From Bradyrhizobium nitroreducens (GTDB taxonomy: Bacteria > Pseudomonadota > Alphaproteobacteria > Rhizobiales > Xanthobacteraceae): DNA of 64,000 bases. The notes beneath the pieces are model-generated. The model was given only the letters and a program-made list of their open reading frames with translations, made no database searches and was not told where the DNA came from. Positions 8,080 through 17,693 of this stretch are shown here, in pieces. The stretch is from assembly GCF_002776695.1 (NCBI RefSeq), contig NZ_LFJC01000003.1, forward strand, positions 3,934,543-3,998,542. Direction: 5' to 3'. Made by a program: the position numbers and the translations under genes. Position 1 is the first letter of the stretch, and every line of letters starts with the position of its first letter.

Positions 8080-8094
8080 TTAACGAGCCTTTAA
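8080..8094. promoter_or_regulatory. CtrA-like box TTAA-N7-TTAA
   Basis: TTAA-CGAGCCT-TTAA is a perfect match to the CtrA core consensus of alphaproteobacteria. It lies 55 bases before the start of the DUF2336 gene, a position suited to promoter control. Confidence 0.55.
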
Positions 8095-8148
8095 AGGAAC
8101 CTGCGCTAGGCTCGCCCCGAGTATCTTTTCCGAGTTGCGTACGCCTCC

Positions 8149-9126
8149 ATGACCAAGTCGCTGTTTCCCGGATTCGACGGGCTGATGAGCCTCTCCCGTC
8201 GCGAAGGCGTCGATGTTCGGCCGACGCTGCTGCGCGTGCTGACCGACCTCTATGTCCAGACGCGCGTCCACAGCGACGACGAACAGCGCCAGTTCATCGA
8301 GCTTGCGACGCGGCTGATCGACCAGGTCGACGATGCCACGCGCGCTTCCGTCAAGGCGAAGCTTGCGGTCTATCCGCAGACGCCCGTTCCGGTGCTGCAG
8401 AAGCTCGGGCTGGTCGCCGCCCAGGAAGGCCGCAGGGTTCCGCTGGCCCGCGAGATCCCCGCGCCCGCGCCGCCCCCCTCCCCGGTCCGCGCGCCGACCG
8501 AGGCCGAGCAGCGCATGGCCGCGAGCATGGCGATGCAGCCGAAGGACGCCGCCGAGATCCACGACATGTTCTTCCGCGCCGGTCCCTCCGAGCGCGCGCT
8601 GATCCTGCACAATCTGGCACAGACCCCGCTGAAGGCCGCGCCGCGGATTCCGACCGTGCGCGCCAAGCGCGCGATCCAGATCCTGGAGATGGCGGCGATC
8701 GCGGGCGACGTCGAGAACTTCGCGCTCGAGCTCGGCGACAGCCTGATTCTGCCTTCGCGCGTCGCAGCCCAGATCGTCGACGATGCCGGCGGCGAAGCGC
8801 TCGCCGTCGCCGCCCGCGCGCTCGACATGCCGAGCCCGAACTTCCAGCGCATTTTGCTGTTCTTCAAGCCGGCGATCGGCACCTCCGTAAACGAGGTGTA
8901 CCGGCTGTCACGGCTCTACGACCGCCTCAGCGACCGCTCGGCGCTGGTGATGCTGGCGGCCTGGCGCGGCTCGACGCTCGCCGTCACCCGCGCCAAGTAC
9001 CAGCCGTCGCTGCATGACAGCGAACGCCAGCGCGCACGCGCGGGCGGAAGCCAGACACGACCGGCGGTGCAGCCGGGTTCCGCTCCCGGGGTGCGGACGG
9101 GCACCGGCGGATCGTCGGAGCGGTAA
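8149..9126 (+). CDS. DUF2336 domain-containing protein
   Basis: A 325-residue cytoplasmic, helical protein of the DUF2336 family (PF10098), which is restricted mainly to alphaproteobacteria and has no established biochemical role. It begins FPGFDGLMSLSRREGVDVRPTLLRVLTDLYVQ, a typical family N-terminus. A proline-rich linker lies near residues 103-115, followed by repeated helical segments (PSERALILHNLAQTPL, RAIQILEMAAIAGDVENFA). The last 40 residues are low-complexity and probably disordered. A perfect CtrA-type box upstream suggests cell-cycle control. Confidence 0.8.
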   Translation: MTKSLFPGFDGLMSLSRREGVDVRPTLLRVLTDLYVQTRVHSDDEQRQFIELATRLIDQVDDATRASVKAKLAVYPQTPVPVLQKLGLVAAQEGRRVPLAREIPAPAPPPSPVRAPTEAEQRMAASMAMQPKDAAEIHDMFFRAGPSERALILHNLAQTPLKAAPRIPTVRAKRAIQILEMAAIAGDVENFALELGDSLILPSRVAAQIVDDAGGEALAVAARALDMPSPNFQRILLFFKPAIGTSVNEVYRLSRLYDRLSDRSALVMLAAWRGSTLAVTRAKYQPSLHDSERQRARAGGSQTRPAVQPGSAPGVRTGTGGSSER

Positions 9127-9152
9127 GGCGGGTTCTAAAGCAGCTTCGGGTC

Positions 9153-9283
9153 GTGCCCCGGACGCAGCGCTCTTCGGCGCTGCGCCGCAGAGCCGGGGCC
9201 ATCTCGCCGCGTCCATTCAAGCCGCCTTCTGGGTCCCGGCTCTGCGCGGCAACGCTAACGCGTCGCCGCTTGTCCGGGACACG
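9153..9283. repeat. Imperfect inverted repeat, Bradyrhizobium intergenic element
   Basis: Long inverted repeat with ends GTGCCCCGGAC and GTCCGGGACAC and inner arms GCAGAGCCGGGGCC and GGGTCCCGGCTCTGC. It fills the gap between two convergent genes. I recognise this sequence type as a dispersed repeat of Bradyrhizobium genomes. Confidence 0.7.
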
Positions 9284-9295
9284 GCGAGGCAGCAG

Positions 9296-9640
9296 CTACG
9301 TCTTCGCCAATTCCAGGAAATGCCGCCCGGCGCGGTCCTCGGTCTCCACGATCCAGGCATCCGGATCGAAGCGGATTTCCTTCGTCAGCCGTTCCTCGAT
9401 GGTGTGCTCCGGCAAGGGCTGCGGCGACATCGGAACGAAGAAGCGATCGACCGGCCGGCCGTCGTCGTAAGAGGTCTGCGGCGCCGGCGCGTAGAGCATC
9501 GCCTGCCCGTCGAGCGTCGACACTTTCACGAAGACCGCCCCCGCCTCCTCGGCGCCGCGACGGCGAACCGCGCCGAACACGCCCTCGGTCTGGCACCGGC
9601 GTAAATAGGCGGCGACCCATATGTTGGATTTCAAACGCAT
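9296..9640 (-). CDS. DUF1491 family protein
   Basis: A 114-residue protein of the DUF1491 family (PF07372), function unknown. It begins MRLKSNIWVAAYLRRCQ and has the family features GAVFVKVSTLDGQAMLYAPAPQ and a C-terminal DPDAWIVETEDRAGRHFLEL. The start at 9640 gives the standard family length; a longer frame extends upstream but its extra N-terminus looks non-coding and overlaps the small membrane protein gene. It lies 53 bases downstream of that gene on the same strand and may share its promoter. Confidence 0.82.
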   Translation of the reverse strand: MRLKSNIWVAAYLRRCQTEGVFGAVRRRGAEEAGAVFVKVSTLDGQAMLYAPAPQTSYDDGRPVDRFFVPMSPQPLPEHTIEERLTKEIRFDPDAWIVETEDRAGRHFLELAKT

Positions 9641-9693
9641 GAGTCGGACGATAGGCCAGCGTGACGCGCGCCGCCAGTCTCGGCTCGTGCCCG

Positions 9694-9903
9694 TCAGACG
9701 TTGCGCAGGCCCTGCCCGCCGCGGATCTGGCGTGCGACGAGATATGACAGCGGCATCGCAAGCGCAAATCCCACCGCCACGGCGTAGGGGATGTTCCTGA
9801 TGGCGTCGGCGGCGAAACTCGGCACCATCAGCACGACGATCAGGCTGACGCCTGCCAGCACCGTACCCAGCATGATCCAGACCAGGAGCGAGACCTTGAA
9901 CAT
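9694..9903 (-). CDS. Small two-helix membrane protein of unknown function
   Basis: A 69-residue hydrophobic protein with two predicted transmembrane segments (residues about 5-27 and 38-57), a short charged loop between them and a basic C-terminal tail. The ATG at 9903 is preceded by the strong ribosome-binding sequence GAAGAAGAGAGGG. An FNR/FixK-type box lies 124-137 bases upstream at 10027-10040, so low-oxygen control is possible. No family can be named with certainty. Confidence 0.68.
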   Translation of the reverse strand: MFKVSLLVWIMLGTVLAGVSLIVVLMVPSFAADAIRNIPYAVAVGFALAMPLSYLVARQIRGGQGLRNV

Positions 9904-10026
9904 GACACCCTCTCTTCTTCGTTGAAGATGGGCGATCATGGTCCCCGAGGCTGGCGGTCGTCATTGATCCCAAGCAAATCGCGCCTGCGGGACGCGGCCT
10001 GGCGTGCCTGCGCGAGAGCCTGAAGA

Positions 10027-10040
10027 TTGATCCGCCTCAA
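10027..10040. promoter_or_regulatory. FNR/FixK-type box TTGATCCGCCTCAA
   Basis: Matches TTGA-N6-TCAA and differs from the FixK2-type palindrome only in the right half. It lies upstream of the small membrane protein gene (start 9903) and just downstream of the peptidoglycan-binding gene. Activation from -41.5 would put a transcript start near 9992. Confidence 0.5.
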
Positions 10041-10058
10041 TGACAGCGGACGGCGCGG

Positions 10059-10755
10059 CTATTCGACGGGATGGCCGATGGCGGCGCCAAGCTCGCGCAG
10101 CAGGCGGTCGGACAGCTGGCCGGTGACCTGCATCTTGTGCTCACGCTCGAACTTCTGGATCGCGGACTGGGTTTCGCCACTCATCGTGCCCGTGATCTTC
10201 AAATTGCCGTAGCCATATTCGGACAGCGCGCGCTGCACGCCCGCGATACGCCGTGCGGCGGGGCTCTGCGGCACGGGAATCGGAGCCGGCGGACGCATGG
10301 CGGAGGGCGGCGTCGAGGTGGTCGCCTTCACCAGATTGGTCATGGGATCGTTCGCGCGCGTCGATGCGGTCGCCTCGACCGGTTTCTCCACGGGCTTTTC
10401 GGCCGCTCTTTCAGCAGGTTTGGGCTCGGCGCGGAACTCGGTCGCGCGCGGCTCCAGCGGCGAGGTGTCGGCGCCGACGGGGCGCGGACGCGGCAGGGGA
10501 TTGGGCAGCGACACGGACGACGGCGCGGGAATATTGATCACCGTGCCGAACATCGGCGCGGGATGCCGGCCGGTCTGCAGGAACAGCGCATTGGCAACGA
10601 TCGCACCGATCGCGGCGACGGCGACGAGGCCGGCCAGCGTGTCCTTGGGGCTGTGCAGCAGCACACGCATCACGAGGTTGCGCTCGGTCTCGACGTCGAC
10701 AACCGCGGCCTTGGCGCCACGACGGCGCGGAGCGGCTTCGTCCTTGTTAGACTTC

Positions 10756-10763
<8 letters not shown>
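10059..10763 (-). CDS. Membrane-anchored peptidoglycan-binding domain protein
   Basis: A 234-residue protein with a basic cytoplasmic N-terminus, one transmembrane helix at about residues 43-62, a long Pro/Glu/Lys-rich periplasmic linker and a C-terminal PG_binding_1 domain (RIAGVQRALSEYGYGNLKITG, then TQSAIQKFEREHKMQVTGQLSDRLLRELG). It likely contacts peptidoglycan from the inner membrane. Its start overlaps the 3' end of the histidine kinase gene by 8 bases, so the two are translationally coupled. This coupling of a sensor kinase and a wall-binding protein suggests a link to envelope or polarity control, which is inference. Confidence 0.83.
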
Positions 10764-12678
<1,915 letters not shown>

Positions 12679-12693
12679 CGTGTCAGAGCGACC

Positions 12694-12708
12694 TTAAACG
12701 AGTGCTAA
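12694..12708. promoter_or_regulatory. CtrA-like box with one mismatch
   Basis: On the minus strand it reads TTAG-CACTCGT-TTAA, one mismatch from TTAA-N7-TTAA. It lies just upstream of the DivJ/PleC-like kinase gene. Confidence 0.35.
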
Positions 12709-13022
12709 GGCGGCACGGCACGCGGCCGGACGCCGGGACATCGCGGGGCTTTTTAGACGATTTGACGACGTCTTCGGCGAGGATGGTGAACACAGGGTTT
12801 CACGCTCACCGGCATGGTTTCGAATTGGTGGATGCAGGCGAGCCAGCAGGAATACGGGCGCGGGCGTCAATCGAAAATTTACGACAGCGTCGATCGCGAA
12901 GAATTTTGCGTAAATTTTCCGCGAATTAAGCTCAAGGCAATCACTTGCGATTTATCGAGAGTTGCTAGGTCCGACTTCCGCGGAGATCGCCGCGGAAGGG
13001 ATCGAACGTACAGGTCGACAAG
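12709..13022. other. Intergenic region between divergent kinase and DUF5330 genes
   Basis: No credible gene. An AT-rich stretch at about 12870-12960 probably holds the promoter of the DUF5330 gene. It is followed by the perfect hairpin at 12975-12998. Confidence 0.5.
12975..12998. promoter_or_regulatory. Perfect hairpin in the DUF5330 leader
   Basis: CTTCCGCGG, loop AGATCG, CCGCGGAAG: a 9-base-pair perfect stem ending 24 bases before the ATG of the next gene. There is no T tract, so it is more likely a leader structure or protein site than a terminator. Confidence 0.45.
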
Positions 13023-13457
13023 ATGCGCTTTCTGCTCCGCATCACATTCTGGCTCGGGCTGGTGCTGGTGCTCCTGCCCAGGGACAAGACACCCGAATCG
13101 GAGAAGCTGCCGCAGATCGGCGCCGCCGACGCGGTGCAGGCTGCGACTGCGGCCGTCTCCGACATGACCCAGTTCTGCAAGCGCCAGCCGGCAGCCTGCG
13201 AGGTCGGCGGGCAGGCCGCGACCATCATCGGCCAGCGCGCCCAGGACGGCGCGCGCAAGATCTACCAGATCATCAACGACAAGAAAGAGCAGATCAGCAA
13301 CGACAAGAACGACAAGCCCGACAAGAAGGCGCCCGACCATACCGGCTCGATCGCGATGGTCGGCGAAGGCGACGCCATTTCGAGCGAAGCGCCGCGCGAC
13401 ACGCTGAGCCAGGATGACCTCGCGCTGGAATGGCGCGGCCCGCAGCCGGCGAATTAG
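13023..13457 (+). CDS. DUF5330 domain-containing protein
   Basis: A 144-residue protein that begins MRFLLRITFWLGLVLVLLPRD, a signal-anchor typical of the DUF5330 family of alphaproteobacteria. The short domain follows (ADAVQAATAAVSDMTQFCKRQPAACEVG, containing two conserved cysteines) and then a lysine/aspartate-rich linker (NDKKEQISNDKNDKPDKK) and a variable tail. It is expected to be membrane-anchored with a periplasmic domain. Its function is unknown. It lies 69 bases before the SufE gene on the same strand. Confidence 0.78.
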   Translation: MRFLLRITFWLGLVLVLLPRDKTPESEKLPQIGAADAVQAATAAVSDMTQFCKRQPAACEVGGQAATIIGQRAQDGARKIYQIINDKKEQISNDKNDKPDKKAPDHTGSIAMVGEGDAISSEAPRDTLSQDDLALEWRGPQPAN

Positions 13458-13526
13458 CGCCCAAACCCTATCGATTTCGGCTTCCTCCATCCCTATATTG
13501 GCGTGAAGCGGGAACCTTGGGTCAGC

Positions 13527-13955
13527 ATGGCGACGATCGACGAAATCAGAGACAATTTCGAGCTTCTGGACGAGTGGGACGACCGTTACCGGTACGTCAT
13601 CGAGCTCGGTCGTACCCTGGAACCGATGCCCGAGGCCGAGCACTCCGCCGAGAACAAGGTGAACGGCTGCGTCAGCCAGGTCTGGCTGCAGAAGCTGGTC
13701 GACCGCAGCAAGGGCGCACCGATTCTGAGATATCGCGGCGACAGCGACGCACATATCGTGCGCGGGCTGGTGGCCATCGTTCTCTCGCTCTATTCGGGCC
13801 GCACGCCGCAGGAGATTCTCGATACCGACGCGATCGCCGTGTTCAACGAGTTCGGCTTTCGCGATCACCTGACACCGCAGCGCTCCAACGGCCTGCGCTC
13901 GATGGTCGAGCGCATCAAGACCGACGCGAAAGAGGCGCTGGCGGAAGCATCGTAG
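13527..13955 (+). CDS. sufE: SufE family cysteine desulfuration protein
   Basis: SufE-type sulfur acceptor of 142 residues that takes persulfide sulfur from the SufS cysteine desulfurase for Fe-S cluster assembly in the cytosol. Visible family features are EIRDNFELLDEWDDRYRYVIELG, the active-site cysteine in NKVNGCVSQVW (about residue 51) and GLVAIVLSLYSGRTPQEI. The start MATIDE at 13527 matches the family; a GTG at 13503 would add eight residues. No SufS or SufBCD gene is next to it, so it stands alone here. Confidence 0.92.
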   Translation: MATIDEIRDNFELLDEWDDRYRYVIELGRTLEPMPEAEHSAENKVNGCVSQVWLQKLVDRSKGAPILRYRGDSDAHIVRGLVAIVLSLYSGRTPQEILDTDAIAVFNEFGFRDHLTPQRSNGLRSMVERIKTDAKEALAEAS

Positions 13956-14000
13956 ATCCGCGTGACGAGGAGTACGTCCCGAACCACGCAGCAAACTTCC

Positions 14001-14090
14001 GTAGGATGGGCAGAGCGAAGCGTGCCCACGATTTGCGTGTGATTGGTGAGGATTCGTGGGCACGGCGCTTCGCGCCATTGCCCACCCTAC
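14001..14090. repeat. Long inverted repeat between convergent genes
   Basis: Arms GTAGGATGGGCAGAGCGAAG...CGTGCCCACGA and TCGTGGGCACGGCGCTTCGC...GCCCACCCTAC form a near-complete hairpin about 90 bases long. It lies between the sufE and mucR-like genes, which converge, and could act as a bidirectional terminator. Confidence 0.75.
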
Positions 14091-14108
14091 GAGATCCAGC
14101 GCGCGGCT

Positions 14109-14528
14109 CTATTTCCCCTTCTTCCGCTGCTGCTGTCCGAGGCCCATCTGCTTGGCCAGTTGCGAGCGCGCCACCGCATAGTTCGGCGCGACCATGGGAT
14201 AGTCGGCCGGCAGGCCCCATTTCTCGCGGTACTGCTCCGGCGTCATGTTGTACTGCGTGCGCAGATGGCGCTTCAGCGACTTGAAGCGCTTGCCGTCTTC
14301 GAGGCAGACCAGATAATCGGGCGCGATCGACTTCTTCAGCGACACCGCCGGCTTCGCCGGTTCGAGCGGGGCCGTCTCGGTGCGGCCTGACGACACCCGC
14401 ACCAGAGCGCCGTGCACCTGGCTGATCAGGTTCGGAATCTCCGCGGCCGGCGTCGGATTGTTGCTGAGATAGGCCGACACGATGCCCGCCGTCAGCTCGA
14501 TGAAATTCTTAGCCCCCGCATCCGACAT
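14109..14528 (-). CDS. mucR: MucR/Ros family transcriptional regulator
   Basis: A 139-residue MucR-type global regulator. The N-terminus (FIELTAGIVSAYLSNNPTPAAEIPNLI) is the oligomerisation part and the C-terminal half is the DNA-binding zinc-finger-like domain: YLVCLEDGKRFKSLKRHLRTQYNMTPEQYREKWGL-type sequence, then YPMVAPNYAVARSQLAK. The second zinc cysteine is replaced by Asp (CLED), as in several MucR/Ros homologues that bind DNA without the classical C2H2 site. The C-terminus is basic. In rhizobia MucR proteins control exopolysaccharide, motility and symbiosis genes by binding AT-rich DNA. Multiple paralogues are usual in Bradyrhizobium, so this need not be the only one. Confidence 0.9.
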   Translation of the reverse strand: MSDAGAKNFIELTAGIVSAYLSNNPTPAAEIPNLISQVHGALVRVSSGRTETAPLEPAKPAVSLKKSIAPDYLVCLEDGKRFKSLKRHLRTQYNMTPEQYREKWGLPADYPMVAPNYAVARSQLAKQMGLGQQQRKKGK

Positions 14529-14674
14529 GGGCCCGCCCCTCGCACTTTGCGCCTCTCGGGAAAGACGACGCTCGACTATTCCGTGTCAACAATACGTTCG
14601 GCTGAAATAAGACGGCCAGCAATACGATAGTTGACCAAGCAACACAGCGGCCGCGCTTTGCTCGCGCGCGAAGA

Positions 14675-15556
14675 TCAGCCCCGCTGATCGAGATGAGTGC
14701 GCAGCTCGTCGATCGAGGCAAAGCGCATCATGCCCTCCGGCATCTGCGCTTCGATCGAACCGTCCGAATAGAGCGAATAGGCCATGCCGTCGACGACTCC
14801 TGATTTGAGCACGGTCACGGGCGGCTGCTCGGCCGGTGCCGGCGGCGGCGACGGCGGTTCGGGAGCAGGCGGCGGGGCAGCCTCCGCAAAGGTCGACGGC
14901 GAGCGCGGCGGCGGCATCGGCCGGCGCGCGCCGGCCGGTGGCTCCGGCGGACGGCTGCGATCCGGCTTCGGCCAAGCATCGTCAAAGCTTGCAGGCGGAA
15001 TGTCCGGCGCTTCACTCGGCTCCGGTTGCGGCGACGGCGTCTCGGTGGCCTTCGCCTCCGCGCGCTCGCGCTCCTTGCGCGAGGTCGAAGCGAACATCAG
15101 ATTGCGCCGGCGCGGCGCTTCAGGAGCTACCGGCGGCGGAGCCTCCGGCTCCGGCGGCACCTCGACACGCGGACGCTCGCGCGCGGCAGCTTCACCCTGC
15201 CACGGCGGCGGGCCTGCGGCCGGTGGTGGCGGCGGCGCCGGCTCCATCCTGGTCTCGGTCCTTGCCGCTGCGGCAGACATCGGATCAGGCGCGGCAGCGC
15301 CTGATCCAGCAAGCCCCGGCAACACAGGCCTGACCCGCACTTCGGACGGCGCGCCGGCCAGCCGGCGCGCAATGGCTTTCAGCTCCTGGACCACGACATG
15401 GAGGCCGATCAGTAACATCCCGGAGCAGACGCCGATGGTGCCGGAGACTATGAGGGGGCTGCCGAGGCTGAACTCCCTGACGGAGAAGCCAAACAGGATC
15501 GAAAGGAGGCCCGCCACGACGGCGAAAATCCCTGCGATCAACAGTGCCAAGGTCAT
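14675..15556 (-). CDS. Membrane protein with long proline-rich region, unknown function
   Basis: A protein of about 293 residues with two N-terminal transmembrane helices (MTLALLIAGIFAVVAGLLSI and the PLIVSGTIGVCSGMLLIGL region). A roughly 170-residue proline/alanine/glutamate-rich low-complexity stretch follows, and then a compact conserved-looking end (VTVLKSGVVDGMAYSLYSDGS, EGMMRFASIDELRTHLDQR). The start at 15556 is chosen because the protein begins directly with the membrane helix and GGGGGTGAG precedes the ATG; a frame to 15637 exists. The C-terminal domain is presumably cytoplasmic. No function is known to me. Confidence 0.72.
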   Translation of the reverse strand: MTLALLIAGIFAVVAGLLSILFGFSVREFSLGSPLIVSGTIGVCSGMLLIGLHVVVQELKAIARRLAGAPSEVRVRPVLPGLAGSGAAAPDPMSAAAARTETRMEPAPPPPPAAGPPPWQGEAAARERPRVEVPPEPEAPPPVAPEAPRRRNLMFASTSRKERERAEAKATETPSPQPEPSEAPDIPPASFDDAWPKPDRSRPPEPPAGARRPMPPPRSPSTFAEAAPPPAPEPPSPPPAPAEQPPVTVLKSGVVDGMAYSLYSDGSIEAQMPEGMMRFASIDELRTHLDQRG

Positions 15557-15865
15557 CGAACTCACCCCCGGCCGCACATCCACACGCGACCCGTCACGCC
15601 ACGATACCGTCATACGGTGTTCCACGCCAACGGCCAATTGCAGGTAGCGTTCCTAAAGGGAAGGAAATCAGGGACTTATTCACATTCCCTTCAGCTACGG
15701 CCCGCTACTGCTGGTCCGTGCTCGAAATCCGGAATTGCTGCGTCGCATCAGGAATTTAGCCATAATGCCCAATTACTTGGTAATGGAACTGCGCTATAGG
15801 GAGTCCGGGGACCAGGCCGGCACGCACCAGCAGGCCCAAGAGGGGATTCCGGGGCACCGATAGCC
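15557..15865. other. Divergent intergenic region
   Basis: The region separates the proline-rich membrane protein gene from the glycosyltransferase gene. It contains an AT-richer stretch near 15740-15800 that may hold promoters. I see no gene, hairpin or recognised operator. Confidence 0.4.
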
Positions 15866-17515
15866 ATGACATCCATCACGACTTCGGCGATCGACACGCC
15901 TCAGCGGCGCTCGATCGAACGGACTTGCGACGATCTCGCCATGCTGGTGCTGGCTGCGGTCGCCGTCATTGCAGGCTTGACCTTCCGCGACTACGGCCTC
16001 GGCTGGGACGACTACACCCACGCCGAATATGCCGATCTGCTGCTGCGCATGTTCGGTTCCGGCTTCAAGGACACCGCGGCGCTCTCCTTCGCCAATCTCT
16101 ACATGTACGGCGGCGGCTTCGACATGGTCGCGGCCCTCCTGCACAAGATCATTCCGCTCGAATTATTCGAGACGCGACGTCTGGTCGGCGCCATCGTCGG
16201 CGTGATCGGACTTGCGGTGACCTGGCGCCTCGCCCGCCGCATCGGCGGGCCGCTGGCCGGTCTTGCCGCACTCCTGCTGCTCGCGCTGTGCCCGATCTTC
16301 TACGGCCACATGTTCATGAACCCGAAGGATGCGCCCTTCGCGGTCGCTATGATCATCCTGATGCTCGGCCTTGTCAGGCTCGCCGAGGAATATCCGCAGC
16401 CGTCGCCGCGCACGATCCTGATCGTCGGCCTGGGCGCCGGCCTTTCGCTCGGCTGCCGCGTTCTCGGCGGGCTCGCGCTGGTCTACGCCATGCTCGGCTT
16501 CATCCCCCTGTTCCTGGAGGAGCTGCGCACCGAGGGTCTGCGCGAATCGGTCCGCCGCTTCGCTCATGTCGTCTATGTGCTGCTGCCCGGCCTCGCCTTC
16601 GGCTACCTCGTGATGGGCCTGATCTGGCCCTGGTCGATCATGGAGCCCGGCAATCCCTTCGAGGCGCTGACCTACTTCTCGCATTTCTTCGAGAAGCCGT
16701 GGAAGGAGATGTTCGACGGCGCCATCGTGTCCGTGCCCGACATGCCCTGGTCCTATCTGCCGACGCTGTTCGCGCTCCAGCTCCCCGAGGTGCTGCTGAT
16801 TCTGATGGGCGGCGCCGTGTTCAGCACCTTCGCCATGCTGCCGCGGAGCGAGGTTCCCGCGCGCCGCAAGACCATCATGCTGATGCTGACGCTGGCTGCG
16901 ACCCTGCCGCTGGCGATCGCGATGGTGAAGCGGCCGGCGCTGTACAACGGCATCCGCCATTTCGTCTTCGTGATCCCGCCGATGGCGGTGCTCGGCGGCG
17001 TCGCTTTCGCCTGGGTCATGGAGCGCCTGCGCGCCAACCACCGCACCTGGCAGCCGGTCGTGCTCGCGACCTTCTGCTTCGGCCTTGCGCTGTCGCTCGC
17101 CGAGATGATCCGGCTGCATCCCTATCAGTACACGCATTTCAACCACATCGCCGGCACCGTGCGCGGCGCCGACGACCGCTTCATGCTGGACTATTGGGGC
17201 CTTGCGCTGAAGCAGGCCTCCGACGAACTGCGCGAGCAGTTGGTCGAGCGCCAGGAAGTGCCGCCGGCCGGCCGTAAATGGAAGGTCGCCGTGTGCGGCC
17301 CGCAGCGCCCCGCGCAGGTCGCGCTCGGGCCCGACTTCACCATCGGCTGGGATTCCAACGCGGCCGATTTCGCGATGACGCTGGGCGAGTTCTACTGCAA
17401 GGGCCTCACCGCGCCCGTCATGGTCGAGATCAAGCGCGACGACGTGGTGTTCGCCCGCGTCTACGACATCCGCGGCCGGAGCATTTCCAGCCTGCTGTCG
17501 ATCCCGGCGCCGTAA
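15866..17515 (+). CDS. GT-C family (GT39/ArnT-like) membrane glycosyltransferase
   Basis: A 549-residue polytopic inner-membrane protein with about 11 hydrophobic segments. The first extracytoplasmic loop contains GLGWDDYTHAEYADLLLR, with the acidic pair typical of GT-C enzymes that use polyprenyl-phosphate sugars. Further conserved-looking features are FYGHMFMNPKDAPFAVAM and YNGIRHFVFVIPP. The last 120 residues form a soluble domain. It would transfer a sugar to an envelope acceptor on the periplasmic face; donor and acceptor are unknown. It is a single-gene unit with a repeat downstream at 17535-17603. Confidence 0.75.
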   Translation: MTSITTSAIDTPQRRSIERTCDDLAMLVLAAVAVIAGLTFRDYGLGWDDYTHAEYADLLLRMFGSGFKDTAALSFANLYMYGGGFDMVAALLHKIIPLELFETRRLVGAIVGVIGLAVTWRLARRIGGPLAGLAALLLLALCPIFYGHMFMNPKDAPFAVAMIILMLGLVRLAEEYPQPSPRTILIVGLGAGLSLGCRVLGGLALVYAMLGFIPLFLEELRTEGLRESVRRFAHVVYVLLPGLAFGYLVMGLIWPWSIMEPGNPFEALTYFSHFFEKPWKEMFDGAIVSVPDMPWSYLPTLFALQLPEVLLILMGGAVFSTFAMLPRSEVPARRKTIMLMLTLAATLPLAIAMVKRPALYNGIRHFVFVIPPMAVLGGVAFAWVMERLRANHRTWQPVVLATFCFGLALSLAEMIRLHPYQYTHFNHIAGTVRGADDRFMLDYWGLALKQASDELREQLVERQEVPPAGRKWKVAVCGPQRPAQVALGPDFTIGWDSNAADFAMTLGEFYCKGLTAPVMVEIKRDDVVFARVYDIRGRSISSLLSIPAP

Positions 17516-17534
17516 TAATTTTCTCCGAAACCGT

Positions 17535-17603
17535 GTAGCCCGGATGGGCGCAAGCGACATCCGGGCTCTCTCTCAGAGCGGCCCCGCATCATGCGGGCTA
17601 CGC
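17535..17603. repeat. REP-like palindromic element
   Basis: GTAGCCCGGATG...CATCCGGGC forms a stem, and GCATCATGCGGGCTACGC closes the outer repeat with the initial GTAGCCCG. It lies 20 bases after the glycosyltransferase stop codon. Elements of this GTAGCCCGGATG type are dispersed in many proteobacterial genomes. Confidence 0.7.
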
Positions 17604-17693
17604 TTGACTGCCGCGCTTCTGACGCGCCTTGCTGCTGGCAGAGAGCGGTACTAGGCTCCGTCCCCGCAACAACGATGTTCGGAGAGACCAGCC

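Noticed and set aside
15557..15637. N-terminal extension of the proline-rich membrane protein
   Set aside because: The extra 27 residues precede a natural membrane-helix start with a good ribosome-binding site.
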